From Antedon mediterranea (lineage: Eukaryota; Echinodermata; Crinoidea; Comatulida; Antedonidae): 64,000 bases of DNA. Below the pieces are notes generated by a model. It worked only from the letters and a program-made list of their open reading frames with translations. It did not search any database and had not been told where the DNA came from. This document shows, piece by piece, positions 10,736 through 24,800 of this stretch. Every line of letters starts with the position of its first letter. The stretch's first letter is position 1. Location: positions 34,716,501 to 34,780,500 of the forward strand of contig NC_092672.1 of assembly GCF_964355755.1 (NCBI RefSeq). The letters run 5' to 3'. A program made the translations under genes and the position numbers.

Positions 10736-11533
10736 AATTGTTATTTCACGCAACCATTATTTTTTTACATTTTAAAAATTACATTAAAGCAAACTATATT
10801 CTAACTTGACTATGACCACGTGTGATAGTGACGCCACCAATTTTCTACAATCTTGTAATATATCCTTTTTAGAAAACATTAAGTATATAATTTAATATAA
10901 ATATGAAAGGTCTAGGCCACTTTATTTACTTGTTTATCGACAGGATAGCCTTGAACAATCGATCTTTGTCTGCAAAAGTCGTCAAGCTCCGCCTGGCTGC
11001 ACCGATTTCATGCTCACCAGGCTAGAAATTGGTAAAAAGTTTTAATGGATATTATTCCGTAGTAAGTGAACCATTTTATATTCTTACTAACGGATGTCTT
11101 TATTTTATGTTCTTCAATCATTCTTATGCTAAATTATGCTTTAATAAATGTGATATGTTAACTTTTAAGTTTTAAGGTGGAGACGCGCAAACGGCAATTC
11201 ATGTTATTATTGTTGTCTGATGATTGCTTTACGCGCGATAATATTTCAACCGGTTTTTTTTCTTGAACTGTTTTATGAGTCTTCTTTATTAGTACATACT
11301 TATCATTTGATTGGGTTTTAAAGAAAATGCGATAAATCGTAGTAAATTGAGATTTAATGCGATTTTGTTTATCTTTATGGTTATCATAAATAATACAATT
11401 TATTTATGTTGTTTACTGTTGTTTCTTTATAATTGTAAAATGTTCTTCTAAATGTATTCGATTTTATGTTAAGCCGCTGCAAGAAGAAAACACAATTTCT
11501 TTTCTTCATAGTACTGCTGTATCATCGTTGTTT

Positions 11534-11712
11534 TAAGCTCTGTCTACACTATCAAACTTGCGTGAGAAACGCATCACATTATCAGAAAATAGTAATGTTG
11601 CCAGTTAGCTTAAAGCTCTGCCTACACTATCAAACTTTATGTGACAAAAAATGTGATATGCCCAAATATGGACATGATGATGTCATAATTACCATATTTG
11701 GGTTATCTTTCT
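11534..11712 (+). mobile_element. MITE family A, copies 4a/4b (partial, tandem)
   Basis: A lone terminal repeat (aagctctgtctacactatca) at 11534 is followed by about 50 bp of foreign sequence, then a second start at 11612 with the interior up to accatatttgggtt. The right end is missing. Confidence 0.75.
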
Positions 11713-12388
11713 CGTTACCAGTACTGTATTATCAATAGGCCTACAGCAACTTTACTCTGATCGGCCGCGGCGGCCATAATATTTTTTGTCAAAAACGCAT
11801 ATCGCCGACTTTCCAGAATATCAATCCGCTGTGTTTTGTTAGCGGGGCTCTTTCATAGAATTGTGAAAAAGAGCTGAAGATTTTTCAGAGGGACGCTAGA
11901 AAAAAAGTTTTTAAATACCGAAGACATTTATGTGAGTTAATTCGTTTAATTATAAAACCAAATATATCTATTTCAAAAGTGTTGTTAATTTTAAAATAAA
12001 TCATTTCAAAACAAATACTACTTTTAAGATCAGCTATTGGAATTTAGTCCGGCACTTAGCGGCCACGTGCCGGATAAGTACGTTATATTTGAAACGAATG
12101 TACAATACTATTGTACTATTTGTCTATTCTGTTTATGTAACAATAGGCTACAATCCGCACTCTTTCTCTGGTAGATGGTTAGGTCGCTATGGACATATGC
12201 TACTATATTTGATACTGTATCAATACATGAAAAGATCGAATTATCAATTTAAATCTAACTGTTTTAGATAGGCTTATACTATTAACGTGTGTAACAATGG
12301 TTTACTTTGTTCTTCCCATTGACTTATAGAAGTAGACCAAGCTGCACCAACATTCTGTAAATGGTAAATGTTACAGTTATCACAAATT

Positions 12389-12746
12389 AAAGATGTATTG
12401 TCCCACAAAAACATGAAAAATTAAGATTAATTAATTAAATCAGACTTTGAATAGGTTATTTTGTAGTTTTAATAAAGTTAATCCCTTCCGTGAAAAAACA
12501 AGATGAAAAAATGCTTTCTCATATAAAATGACAAAATAAATGGTCAAATCCAAACAAAACCCCATTTGCTGGCAGCTAATTTGACTATTGTTTGCTTTAG
12601 TAGGCCTATACAGTTTTTTTCAGGTAAATACATTTTTTTCGATTCAATTTTTGTTCTAAGTGGATAACTATTATGTGATATTAAAATAGCATATTCAACA
12701 ACCAAAAATAACAAATTATTTGTTCAGGGGGGACAATACATCTTTA
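12389..12746 (+). mobile_element. MITE family B, copy 2 (complete)
   Basis: About 358 bp. Perfect 14-bp terminal inverted repeats aagatgtattgtcc / ggacaatacatctt. No coding capacity. Confidence 0.8.
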
Positions 12747-12920
12747 AGTAAACAGTAGTAAAAACATAAAAATAAAATAGTTATAAGAATGGTTTAATAA
12801 AAACAAACATTGAATAATGTTGAATCGTAGTTTAATAATATGAAAAGTGAAATAAAATAAAATCAATCACTTTTGTTGTTCTTTCATGCATCAATTTTTA
12901 TTTTAGGAGTATAGAAGTGT

Positions 12921-13065
12921 AAAGCTCTGTCTACACTGTCAAACTTTATGTGATAAAAAATTGTGATGTGCCCATAATATGTGGACATGATATCATATCA
13001 ATACCATATTTGGGTACAACACACTTTTTTTTGTCAAACTAGTTTGATAGTGTAGACAGAGCTTA
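12921..13065 (+). mobile_element. MITE family A, copy 5
   Basis: aaagctctgtctacactgtc against gtttgatagtgtagacagag. Interior gtgatgtgcccataatatgt. Confidence 0.85.
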
Positions 13066-14832
13066 ATGAAAGGGCTTGGTGTGATGCAAAGGCATGGTAA
13101 CTAAAGAGAGAATCAAGGTTTGAACCCAGAGTAAGGATTGTATTGTCCCTAATAGCAACTCTATATGTATTCCAATGTACTTCAACATTTATCCAGTAGG
13201 TAAAACCTTTTTTTTAATATAAATTATTTAAGTAATTTTATCTTGTGTTTTAAAAATTAAACATTTTGTATTAAAATACATTTAATATTCTGATTTCCTA
13301 TTTCTATTGTTTAAACGTAAAAGTGAATTACATAATCTCATTATTCTTTAATTTAAGAAACTTAAGTCTCTAAAACTGGAGAGAAGAGAAGTAAAACTTT
13401 AAAATAAAAAACAATCTTGATTACGAAAGAAATACAAGAACTACCGTAACGTCTGTGGGAAGACTTGACTTGAACCCGGAATCTATATAAACACACCAGA
13501 ACACATCATTTTCTTCTTTAACCTACCACTAATCATCCGTCCATTATGCTTGACATTTCTTCATTAAATTTATACTACAGTAATCAGTTAATTGTGTATA
13601 ATTTAAATTTCTTATTTACTCCATCGGCATTGTACAATATAACGAGTCTTATACGACGAACCATTTGTTGTTTGTCTTTACAACCCGTTTCTCTTTGCAT
13701 TATCACTATAGTCTCAATTGTAACGAGATAATTGTTAATTATCTATAATAATACAAATTCACATACTATTGAATTCTCTTTCGAATTTACTTACGCTGAT
13801 ACTGTTCATTATTCTTAGGCCTAAACCACTTAGGCAGAACGTCAGCAAGTCATTTAGTTCTCAACGCCCTGGGGCAGAGTTATACTGCGCTGAACAAGAC
13901 CATGATTGCCACTTTCGACACGTTCAAAAAGAAATTAACTCGAGACCAAAATGCATGATTTTTGCTTCGAAGAGAAAATAATTTGTCTTGTGAGCATTGA
14001 AGTGTGACTCTGTGTGTAATGAAGAAGTTTGTAGGGCATGGAAAGACAACGAATCTAAGCTGACCTTTATACCGAACAGATTCGCATTGTACAAAGAATT
14101 TATCAAAATGAAATTATTTAACAATAGGAAGACTACGCTACGGCAGACGGTCGTAACTAACCGCCTATTATTTCCCACTTTTAACATCGTTAATAGATGG
14201 TGTGAGAGATTTACCTTTTTTGTTTATAATTATGTATAAGTTCTCTTTTTTCAATCCAAAAATAGTAACTTGACTTGACAAGCTGTGTTGATAAATGTCA
14301 TCATCCATTAACAGCCAATTAAATATATATATCTCTTTTTTTTTCTTTTAAGAAGACATTTTATGCTATTTTAAGTGAGAAAAATTAGAAAATATGATTA
14401 AGCTTCGCAATAATACCAATTAGTAGGCTATTTTTTACATACCACACGATTTCCAAGCGTTCGTTAGCCATCGCAATGTAATAATTTAAAACAAGGTACT
14501 GTTCACATTAAAGAGTATTACTATGCCTATACCATAACATTATAATTTGATCAAGCATAACAAATAAAACAAAATTTCACTATAACTCGAAGAGCTAGTA
14601 ATCATATTAGTAAGACATATTAGTAAATGCTTTTACACAAGACAATATATTTCCAACGAAAATGTTAAAAGTTCAAAATGAAACCACACCTATATGATAT
14701 ACAGTATTCGATTAAACATCGAAGTTCTGCTATAATTATTTGATATTGAACAGCGTCTGACATAACCCGATCTATCTTGCGAGAGAAACACATCACATTA
14801 CCAGAAAATAGTAATGTTGGCAGCTATAGCTT

Positions 14833-14987
14833 AAAGCTCAGTCTACTCTATCAAACTTTTATGTGCAAAAAAAATGTAATGTGCCCAAATATGGACACAT
14901 TGATGTCATATCACTACCATATTTAAGCATATCGCTATCCATATTTCCCAGCACATCACACTAGTTTGATAGTGTACACAGAGCTTA
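14833..14987 (+). mobile_element. MITE family A, copy 6
   Basis: aaagctcagtctactctatc against gtttgatagtgtacacagag. Preceded by the same roughly 50-bp flank (gaaaatagtaatgttg) as copy 4. Confidence 0.8.
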
Positions 14988-15364
14988 ACATCAGAAAGTT
15001 GTCCACTGTTTTATTTTACAATTATTAGTAGGCCCTGTTCCTTGAATACGAACTTACTGTATATAGTAACGTTATTCTATTAAAAAACATCGCAGAAGAA
15101 AATTGGAAAGCTGAATAATGCGTGAACATTGACAAGTATTGTCCCAGAAGGAAATCATACTCATCATCATCACATAACATACTCAGACATAGATACCAAT
15201 AACGTGTAAACCATAATATTAGGTTTATATTTGAAAATGTAAAAGAATCGCTCTAGTAATGAAAACACAATCATTCCACTTCAGTTTCTGCTATACGTTT
15301 TAAAGTGAAATCAAATACAGATTATATTTACTTTACAGATACTAAATCACTTTATTTTTATTTT

Positions 15365-15770
15365 GGATGTCTGACAGATTCTAGTTAAGTAATGTTATTT
15401 AAAACGTATCAACAAAAACAAAGACATCTTTATCTATTTTTAAATACAGAAAATAATAAAGAATAATTGTTTAGTAATTTTTTTTTCAACTTTCAAAATC
15501 TTTAATTTTACTATTCTACAATTTTTAAATTTCGCGATAAGATTAATTTCCAGCAGTATACAGTACCCTTAAGATGTCTGGTTGATTCTAGTTAAGTAAT
15601 GTTATTTAAAACGCATCAAAACCAACAAAAACAAAGAAATCATTCTCTATTTTCAAATACAGAAAATAATTAATTGTTTAGTGAATTTGTTTGTAACTTT
15701 AATTTGTTACGACCCATTTTGAAATTTTCGCGATAACATTAATTTCACGCAGTTTGCAGTAAACTTTAAA
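15365..15770. repeat. Tandem duplication, unit about 207 bp
   Basis: Copies start at 15365 and 15572 with gatgtctg, gattctagttaagtaatgtt, atttaaaacg, and end at cgcgataa-attaattt-c-gcagt. Confidence 0.8.
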
Positions 15771-16718
15771 TGTCGATTAGAGAAGCGACATGAATTCAAG
15801 TCATAAATATATTTGTAATTTTTTGTAAAGGCCTATACGAAAATGCGTTTGGATTATGTAGACGTCTTTTTTTGCGAATATAGAATTACAGCACTTGAGT
15901 TAATAATGTAATAATATTTTTAATTGCACTAATATGCAATATGGTGCCTTTCTATCGGTACATTAATTTTTCTCACGGAAGTCAGTTGTGGCTTTTTAAT
16001 AAATGTATAGACTGTCGATAGCTGACGAGAATGTTTGATATGGGAAACAAAACTTAATTTGTAATAAGTTCCGTATTAATTATACACCATCGCCATAATG
16101 TTGCGTTACAGTAATCTATAGACACCTCTTTCTATTCCAGCTTAATTTGTATTTAAATTATTGTACACTGACATTTGGCAGTCTATAACTCGTGAAAGAA
16201 ACATATAATGTTTTTTTTTTATCATAACAATTTTCACCTAATTATTTAACACTTCTTTGCTTTAGTGGTGGTTTTACTTATAAACATGTAAATGAGGCGA
16301 AGTAAATCATCTTTGTTTTGAGGAATAAATTTAATTTAAGTCTCCAGAAATATCTTTTTTACACCCCAATACCCAATTGTTACAATTCTCGATCTCCTCG
16401 CGGTCCAAAAGGTGACTAACCAAACGGCTCGCGTCCAGAGTATTGTATATATAAATGATCATATTAATTACTAATTAAACAAGATAAGTTGAATCTAGTC
16501 TAGTAACATAAAAGAGGCTATGCGAATTACGTATTAATCGCATTACCTAACCAAAATATTGTGACAACTGAACAGATTATTAATTAGTAAAATACGTAAT
16601 TATATACCGATTAATTGGCATAACAAATGAAGTAATTAAGTGATGTGTTGAAGGGAGGACTTCATTAATGCTTTGTGACTGTAAAGTAGAAGTCAACAAA
16701 CAGATCCACCAACATTTA

Positions 16719-17050
16719 AATGCATGTACAATGTTGACGCGCGCGTACAAAAGACGTACTAGTTTCATCAACATTTGACTGCATGTTAACGCGCGCGTAT
16801 ACAAGACGTTCTATAGTTTCATCAACATTTCAGTGCATGTTGACGCGCGCGTACAAAAGACGTACTAGTTTCATCAACATTTGAATGCATGTTGACGCGC
16901 GCGTACAAAAGACGTACTAGTTTCATCAACATTTGAAGGCATGTAAAATGATGACGCGCGCGTACAAAAGACGTTCAAGTTTCATCAATATTGAACGCGC
17001 GCGTTCAAAGGTCGTTTGGTTTTCGATAATATTGAACGCGCGCGTGTGTG
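16719..17050. repeat. 52-bp tandem array with alternating CG cores
   Basis: About five and a half units of gacgcgcgcgtacaaaagac, then gtactagtttcatcaacatt, then tgaatgcatgtt. The last units degrade to aacgcgcgcgttcaaaggtc. Each carries ACGCGCGCGT, a self-complementary core. It lies about 1.6 kb upstream of the T-box start codon. Confidence 0.9.
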
Positions 17051-17410
17051 TCAAATGTATTCTTCCTCACGTGTCAACGATAAATCAACTCGATCTTCAA
17101 AGACGGTCAAAAGAGGGGTTACAATAAGTTTATATTTCAAAGGCGGTTATAATTGCAGCTTAAAAGCAGCTTAATACCAACTTAAGAGCCCATTTGATGC
17201 AACTTAGCAGCCAATTATTCTTACAAACACAAGAACGATTTAGAATTTTACTGACTTTATATGAAGCTAGTTACAATGATATGGACGTTACAATCTGTCG
17301 ACTTGTTTTTTCCGAAAGGAAAATGCTGGTCTTTGTAGTATAGACAATCAGCTATTTTGTAGTAGAAAAAGTAAACATTTCGTATAAAGTAAAAAAAATT
17401 GATTTGTGTT

Positions 17411-17460
17411 TATTCATTCAAGCATTTTACTTTTATTTCGGAAACGGACGTCCATAATTT
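17411..17460 (-). repeat. LINE-like 3'-end fragment
   Basis: attcattcaagcattttact, then tttatttcggaaac and cgtccata. Same family as 46055-46160. Confidence 0.45.
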
Positions 17461-17721
17461 CAACTATTACATTATTTATAAAATTTAATCATTTTAATGT
17501 GATTCGGGTTAGATTTCTAGAATGCTTATTTGGTTTTCATTTTGTATACTAAGCAAAGGCCTTAAATATAATTTCAAACAAAATTACTATTATTACAATT
17601 CATCATGCAATATTGTAAAGTAAACATTATAAGTATTTAAAAGATTGATATTTGTGCCTACGGTGCCAGGCCTTTTTCTTTTTCTTTTTATTTTAACTAA
17701 ATATGATTAGGTTGTGGCTCC

Positions 17722-17905
17722 TAAAGCTTGGTTCCCACTAGAACGTAACGCAAGGACGTAAACGCAACGCAAGCGTTTTAACCAATGACAAGCGAAGTTA
17801 TAGACAGTTAGTAATCACAAGCGAATAAGCCATCGCTTGTAATTGGTCAATTCACTTGCGTTGCGTTACGTCCTTGTGTTGCGTTGCTAGTGGGAACCAC
17901 GCTTA
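17722..17905 (+). mobile_element. Palindromic MITE, family C, copy 1
   Basis: 184 bp, almost entirely foldback: taaagcttggttcccactag against its inverse near ctagtgggaaccacgctta. Inner arms are built of acgcaacgcaag / cttgcgttgcgt. A near-identical inverted copy is at 29695-29878. Confidence 0.9.
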
Positions 17906-18360
17906 AACAAGGAACCAGTAAAGTACAAAGAATTCATAGATCATATAGATCAAATAGTACACTAACTAAAGTAGGCCTGATAGAACGTTTAAAAATTAAA
18001 ACAAACAATATTTTAATAGTATGTAGCCTATTATTGTATTGGTTGAGGTATATATAAATCACTAAAGCGATGTGAAATAACAACAGATAAATATCATTTT
18101 CTTTAATCATTTTTATGTATTTTTCTTCTTTTTTTTTGCTTACATTTTAATACATCTGAACTGAGTTATAAAACTACGTTTTGTAAAAAAAACACAAATC
18201 GGTGTACTTATCTTGCGATATTATACAATTTCTAGAAAAGTGGAATAGAATTGTCAAATTGATAATTTGGATTACAAAATCTTTTTATTGATATAATTGC
18301 TTAAAATGCTTAAGCCTACCCCAAAGCACTTTCAGTTCGCGCTTATTCAAGTGCACTGGA

Positions 18361-18472
18361 AAGTGGGCGGAGTAAAACAAACAAACTCGACGCCGATTGG
18401 TCAATGAGTTTTCTATTGACGCTACTGTGTATTTTCCATACAGTGAATATATCCCTGTGTGATTTTACAATT
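18361..18472 (+). promoter_or_regulatory. Candidate core promoter of the T-box gene
   Basis: GC box (gtgggcgg, 18363-18370), inverted CCAAT box (gattgg, 18395-18400), then a TATA-like gaatatat at 18444-18451. All lie within 310 bp of the start codon. Transcription start not determined. Confidence 0.45.
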
Positions 18473-18672
18473 GTCAAAATAATAGCTTAGTAATTGGCGA
18501 ACAGTAGCTATATCACAGTTAGGCATTGGCCCTTAAAGGTGATACTAGCGACTAGAATTGTTTAAGAAACCCCGGAAGATATTGTCTCTGTCCAGTGGAT
18601 TATTGTATGACGACGGACATTCTATTCGCGTTAGATTCGTCACCCATACCTTAGGCCTGAACTTTCTCCAGT

Positions 18673-18808
18673 ATGATGTATGAGAATGATGATATACTTA
18701 GCCGGCAGGCTAGGGCTTTTGCCATGAACGGCATGGTCCCCCCTCCTCCTCCTCGCAGTTTCACCTACCCTAGTATTTCCATGCACCAGCCAACTCCAAA
18801 TTTTACAG
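18673..18808 (+). CDS. tbx6/16: tbx6/16 exon 1
   Basis: 45 codons plus one base. Two in-frame ATGs open it (18673, 18676; A at -3 of the first). Encodes [20 protein letters not shown]. Donor ACAGgtgagg. No upstream in-frame alternative was checked beyond the promoter patch. Confidence 0.8.
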
Positions 18809-21800
18809 GTGAGGATTTTTTTTGTTAACCTGGTGTGATTCTTTTCTTAAGGGTTGTTGTCTGATGTTGTTATATTTGTCACGATGGGTGAATGTGTCGT
18901 GGGATGACTTGGTTTACAGTTAAAACATATCTAACTGTTAAAACTGACACTGTGTTAGCACTGATGTAACAATCCCCTCACGCCGTACAATCAACTCGTC
19001 AAATTTAGTCACCTTTCTAGTAAATCTGTGCACGTTCTTGGAAAATTTCGATATTTTAACTCTTCATGATTTAATTTTAACCATACTTGATTAAAATTAA
19101 TAATTATTATATTTGTATTTATAGTGTTCGTTACTGATTTCAATAGTATGTTTTTATAATCTATATTTTACAATTTCTATACTCGTTCTTAACATTATTT
19201 TTTTTCCAGCACCGTATGATAAGTAGGCCAATATATTATTGTTTTTTCCTTTTTATTATTAAATATAGGATTTTTGTTTGTTTACTTTTATTGCGATATT
19301 TTAGGAGTTACCAGTACCTAGCAATTATATAAACATATGTACAGAAATTAATATTTTGGCCTAGGCCTGTATTTTTCCTTTCGAAGAGACAATGTATTAA
19401 TAATAATAATAATCATATGTGCGTATACGTGCCTAGAAATGCAGTATGCCGTACGTACAGAAATTAATATTTTGGCCTATAGGCTCGCGTTTTCCTTTTC
19501 GAGGAGACAGACGTGTATTAAGATAGGCTAGTTATCATATTAGGTTGTTTGCTTAAGAACTATACCAGTGCCTGTACAATGCAGTACCGAACGTACAGAA
19601 ATTCATATTTTGGCCTAAGCTTGTATTTTTTTGTTTAGATGAGACAATGTATTAATAAAGGCCTAGTCATCATATTATATTGAGTACCGTATCTTATATA
19701 CGATACCTAACAATTATACAGTATATATAATAATACATATAATATTGTACAGAAATTGATATCTTGACCTAGGCCTGTATTTTTCGTTGTGCATTCCACG
19801 AGGAGTCATGCTTTGATATACTTGTGTTTACCTTCCTCTCTTATGAATAGAAATAATTCTTCACGCATTTCCATCACAGCGGTGGACAAATCACTTGATT
19901 TAGTTCCAATAGAATTATTGTTTTGGCTTACAACAAATAGGCCTACAAAATCTACAATTTAAATCGATGATGTTTGTAAATATAACCACACGATGTTAGA
20001 ATGGGTGCTTGCCTATAATAATTTTCGATACTATTCTAAATGCACAATGTTTGTAATGAGTGTATTCGATGTTTTGCATGTTAAAAGAACATCTCGATTG
20101 AATATGCTTATTATCAATTCATTTCGAATTAGAATGCAACATATAATACTTCTAATATTAGGCCTGTAATATACAAAGGACAACCTTATGTCCGAAGAAG
20201 TTTATTAATTAATTACTAATTTAATTAAATTATAAGAAAACCTAATTATTTTTACTACTGACTTATTTAAGAATTAATTAAAAAATATAAAGTTATATAA
20301 CCACCTATGTAAGAATCTTGATGAACAAATGTGATTTCTATAGTAGTGACAAGATGGATATAAAAAGAATTTACAATTACTTAGTGACGTTTTTTAGGCT
20401 AAAAAGAGAAGTGATACCCCAGGGTAAAAATTAGGACTTTATCCGCCATTGTGGCACATATTAAGTAATGAATATATCCAGGGTCGGGATTACCAGATTT
20501 GTAGTTAACTTAAAAGCGAAAATTAGCTGACGTTTAAAAGAAGGACGTCCACTATTATTTGTAAATTAAGCTACTGTATTTTATTTTAATTCTTTAAAAA
20601 TAAAAGATTTGATTTGTTGTTATCACGTTTTTCGTTGTAAATCTAACTGTACATAGCGGTAACAAAACGATCGTGTTGTTGATGTCCGAATTAGTGAAAT
20701 ACTTTACATAACTTTTCAAACAAAACAACGTGGTTTAAAACATTATAGTTTGTTTTTGTCTTTTGTAAGTTCGTCTCGTTTATAAGTTCGTCTCGTTTAT
20801 AAGTTTGTCTCGTTTTCATTTCATTAGTTATGTGTCTTTATTTACATAATATATAAAATACAGTAACCAAGCAGGACCTTAGACAGTTTGAGAAACTTAA
20901 CAAGAAGGTCGCAAAAGCAGACGCGGATATCAATTTCTTAAAGAATACATCAATATTTAAAAGTATATATGGAAGATTTCGTCTGAAATAAAGTGATCAG
21001 ATCAAATCAAATCATGTACTTTACTGTACCGTATTAAAACATATAGACTAGTAAAATTGTGTACATGGTCAATATAAATACTGTACACTATATGTATCCA
21101 GTATAGAAATACATATATTTATCTATAAATTGTGATATCATATTCGTTATGAGCAAAGCCTTACTTTTATTGTGTTGGTAAAAATAATACTCAATGTGAT
21201 AAACGATTCTATCTTATTATCTAATTATTTTATATCCGCTTTATTATTTTTAATTTAATTCTGCAAAATAAAAAATATGTATGTTTACCTTAGATCATGG
21301 AGCACATTTTGGCGATTTTTCTCCGCTGTCGGCCTCAAGCATGGACCCAGGCCGATCAATGCATCAGATGATGTCTTCAACAGCGCCTCGTCCGCCTGAT
21401 CTAGGCATCCCGTCTATGCCTAGCAAAGATATTAAAGTTACGCTAGAAAATCGCGATTTGTGGAAGAAGTTTCATGCTATAGGAACAGAAATGATTATTA
21501 CGAAAGCTGGAAGGTAAGGTATCATTTATTTATTGTTTTTTGTTGTTGTCTTTTGTGAGATTCACTCACTTTTATTTCATTCTTTACAATTGTTACAATA
21601 ATCTATATCAATTTTGTTTCAGTAGAAAACTAAAGTTTATTTGGTTTTTCTTATTTTGAGTATTTTACATAATATATAAAAAGTTAAAGCATTTAAAAAA
21701 TAGACAAAAGTTATATAAAAATATACATCACATAATATAGCTTTACAATTGCCTTTAGAACATCACAAAATAAAATTAAAAAAAAATTATTTATTGTTTA

Positions 21801-24800
21801 TATTATATTAGTTATGATTTTAAAATAGCATAATTATTTGTTAATTATGCAAGTTCTGTTCTACGTAATCTTATTTATATATATAATTTTTTTTAAAGTA
21901 TTGTAGATAATGAAATATATTCGCATCTTATTTTTTCGTTAATGACTTTTTTTGATAATCCAATAAATATATTTAAATAATTATGTACAACTTACATTTT
22001 ACACGATCTTGGCTGGTTAACTAAACACAGCTTAATATCATAAGTGAGTTAATGTAAACTTTAATAAAACAAAATTCGAATGTTTTAATTAAAATGTTAT
22101 TAAATAAAATTAATGATTTTCATAACAACAACATAGATTCACAAGCTAAACAGTAACAGTAACACAAGACAAAACACATTTGTCTTTTGCACCGTGTTGT
22201 GATGTCCTATGATATAATTATCATTGGCATAACATAACAATTACTAAGTTTATATATGATTAATATATGGTATACAATAATTCGTATGCAGTATATAGGC
22301 CTAGAACGTTACTGATTGAACAGAATGCAAACAACACTATGTTATCGCGTATATAAAACACATTTTTTATTGTCAGATAATATTTTTTAAGTTAGCAAAA
22401 TGTTTCAATGGTTCGTTCACCTTTCGTTAACCTTAAACAATTTTTTATATTAATTTTGAGGTTTGAAATGATTTATATTATATGTAATGTATATATAATG
22501 CGTGTTATAGCTGTGTATGTCTATCTATCACACCATTGACTGTTGGAAATTTTTCATTATTTTGTAGCAGTCTGTTTTATAGAATGTAACGTGTTAATGG
22601 GTTGTATAGATTTGGGAAGTGGTGTGTTGAGAGGTATCGTTTGTCGCTCGAAATTTGTGGCAATGGTGTTACTGTAATCGAAATTACGTTCGACATTGCA
22701 AACAGTGTACGGTATGAATTGGGTTAACGTTTGAATTGGAAGTGGATAGGGTATGGGGATACCTGAACAACCCCCCCCCCCCCTCCCAAACTTTCTTACG
22801 TCGCTAGTATGAAGAAAACCGTATGTTCAGGTATTTTTCACCTAAGTGATTCTAGGAGACCACATTATGTGTTATGATACATAGGTATAGGTTAAAGCGG
22901 ATACTTAGTGTTTTTATTATTTTTAAACAGAATTTGGCAGGCGTATAATTTCACATTGTCAAAATATGCCATTTACAAAGATATTAAGTGTAAAATAACC
23001 AGATCATTTTCCGACTGCCAACAGTACGCGCGTGTCGTTTAGTTTTTTCTTTAAAAACATTAGAAGTTAGTTAAAGGATAAGTGTAAAATGTGAGAAGTG
23101 AGTGTCGAAAGAGTGTGAGGTATAAACACTTATATACAGCCAGGCTGTTAAATATCTCGGGTAATTATGACCAGATTCAAACCTGGTCATCTCAAATTTC
23201 AGGTAAAAATCAGCTAAGCAGAAGGATATGAATAGCTGTCACGCCTTCTCAAAGTCACTATGGAATTTAACGTCTTAAATGAGCTTAAAATGCGCAACAT
23301 GATCTGTCGAAGTCATCGGTGTAGTGGTATCAACCGTCCTAGCCCAGACCCTGTATAAACAAAGCTACCTATTGTTACATATAACCACCTAGTATCACAC
23401 TTCTTAATAAAATAGCCAAACTGCACCAGTCTATTCATTTTCATATTAGTGTAATTTTGTTGAAATAACATTATTTCTTACACGTTTTGTACAATTAGCC
23501 CGGAGTCACCAACTTGAGTCTATCAGGGCTGGATTGGCTTTGTGTAGGGGGCGTCAGTGATCTCAAATACGCCTGTAGTCAACTTAGCCATTGAATAGTA
23601 ACGGGGATAAAGCTTTTAATATCGTTACCACTTATGTTTGTTCTATACATCTATGATAGTATTTGTACAGTGCTCAACAATAACTAAGTTTCAGCGCTTA
23701 AGGTGGTGATTTCAATTCACCTAACAACCTATCTTATGATCATTTACTTAAGTTAGTTTTTATAGCGATTAGCATGACTCTACACGGTAAAGTACAATAG
23801 CGTAGCATTTCTACTACGTTTATATTATATCGTTTTACTATCGCACTAGAACAGCTTTAACAGGACGTATGCCTTGGGTTACACTTACTCTGTTTTCTTG
23901 GCTAATAAACTGGGGTTTTACGCAGACTTGTCGGCGCCAAAACAAAAACACAACCCTTTTCACCCAAAAGATCCATAATTTTCCCTTATTTTGATTGACG
24001 TGTTTTATTCGGAAAGCTTTATAGGGTTATATACCTATAGTTTCGTTACAAAGATTTCTATTGTATCTTTTGATTTCAGTTATTTATTTTCCTTTGTTAA
24101 TTGTCCTGTTATACCTTTCATTATACGTTTTTAATTTTCCAGAATTTATATTATATTTTCATCAATTTATTGTCGGCTTCTTTACAACACAAATGATTTC
24201 AGTTATTTATTTTCCTCTGTTAATTGTCCTGTTTTCTTTTTCATTATACCTTAATTTTCCAAAAATTTAAATTATGGTTTTATCAATTTGTTGTCGGATT
24301 CTTTATATAACACAAATGATATGGTACTATCAAATCAGGTATACCGGGGAATTAGAGTAAAATTGCAATTATTAATTTTAGTTAATTATTAGTAATTTCA
24401 CTCTTCCGTGGATATACGGATGAACCACTACTACGTCCGAAATAAACCCATAGCATACATTCGTATCAAATTTGTTTAGTCGCTCACCATAAATACATTA
24501 TTAAGTTAATTCATGACTTGGTCACTTTATTACGATACTCCTCAATAACGATAATAAAATGTTGTTAATAGACACAAAATATCGATTACAACATTTGATT
24601 TATTTTAATTGAATTTCCTTTCTTTTCTTCGTCAATACCACAATCTCTGCTCAGCTGAGTTTGTATTGTTTTCATATAATTTATTGCATGTGCTCCGTTT
24701 GAAATGCTCGCTGGAAGGTCGAACAAATCGTGTTTAATTTCGACACATAAAACGTCTAATTTCACCTGGTACTTTTGTTTATGTTTTCTTTGTAAGATTT

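Larger units (their letters stand above)
8263..18354. other. Gene-free region between the divergent genes
   Basis: No supportable exon on either strand. Contains transposon copies, duplications and CpG-richer islands listed separately. The rest is AT-rich with simple runs, for example (TA)n at about 8796-8811. Confidence 0.5.

Noticed and set aside
13546-14239. Cluster of short plus and minus ORFs
   Set aside because: Overlapping in several frames with no splice structure or similarity that I can recognise.
16719-17050. CRISPR-like array
   Set aside because: This is animal DNA; units are contiguous tandem copies without unique spacers or cas genes.
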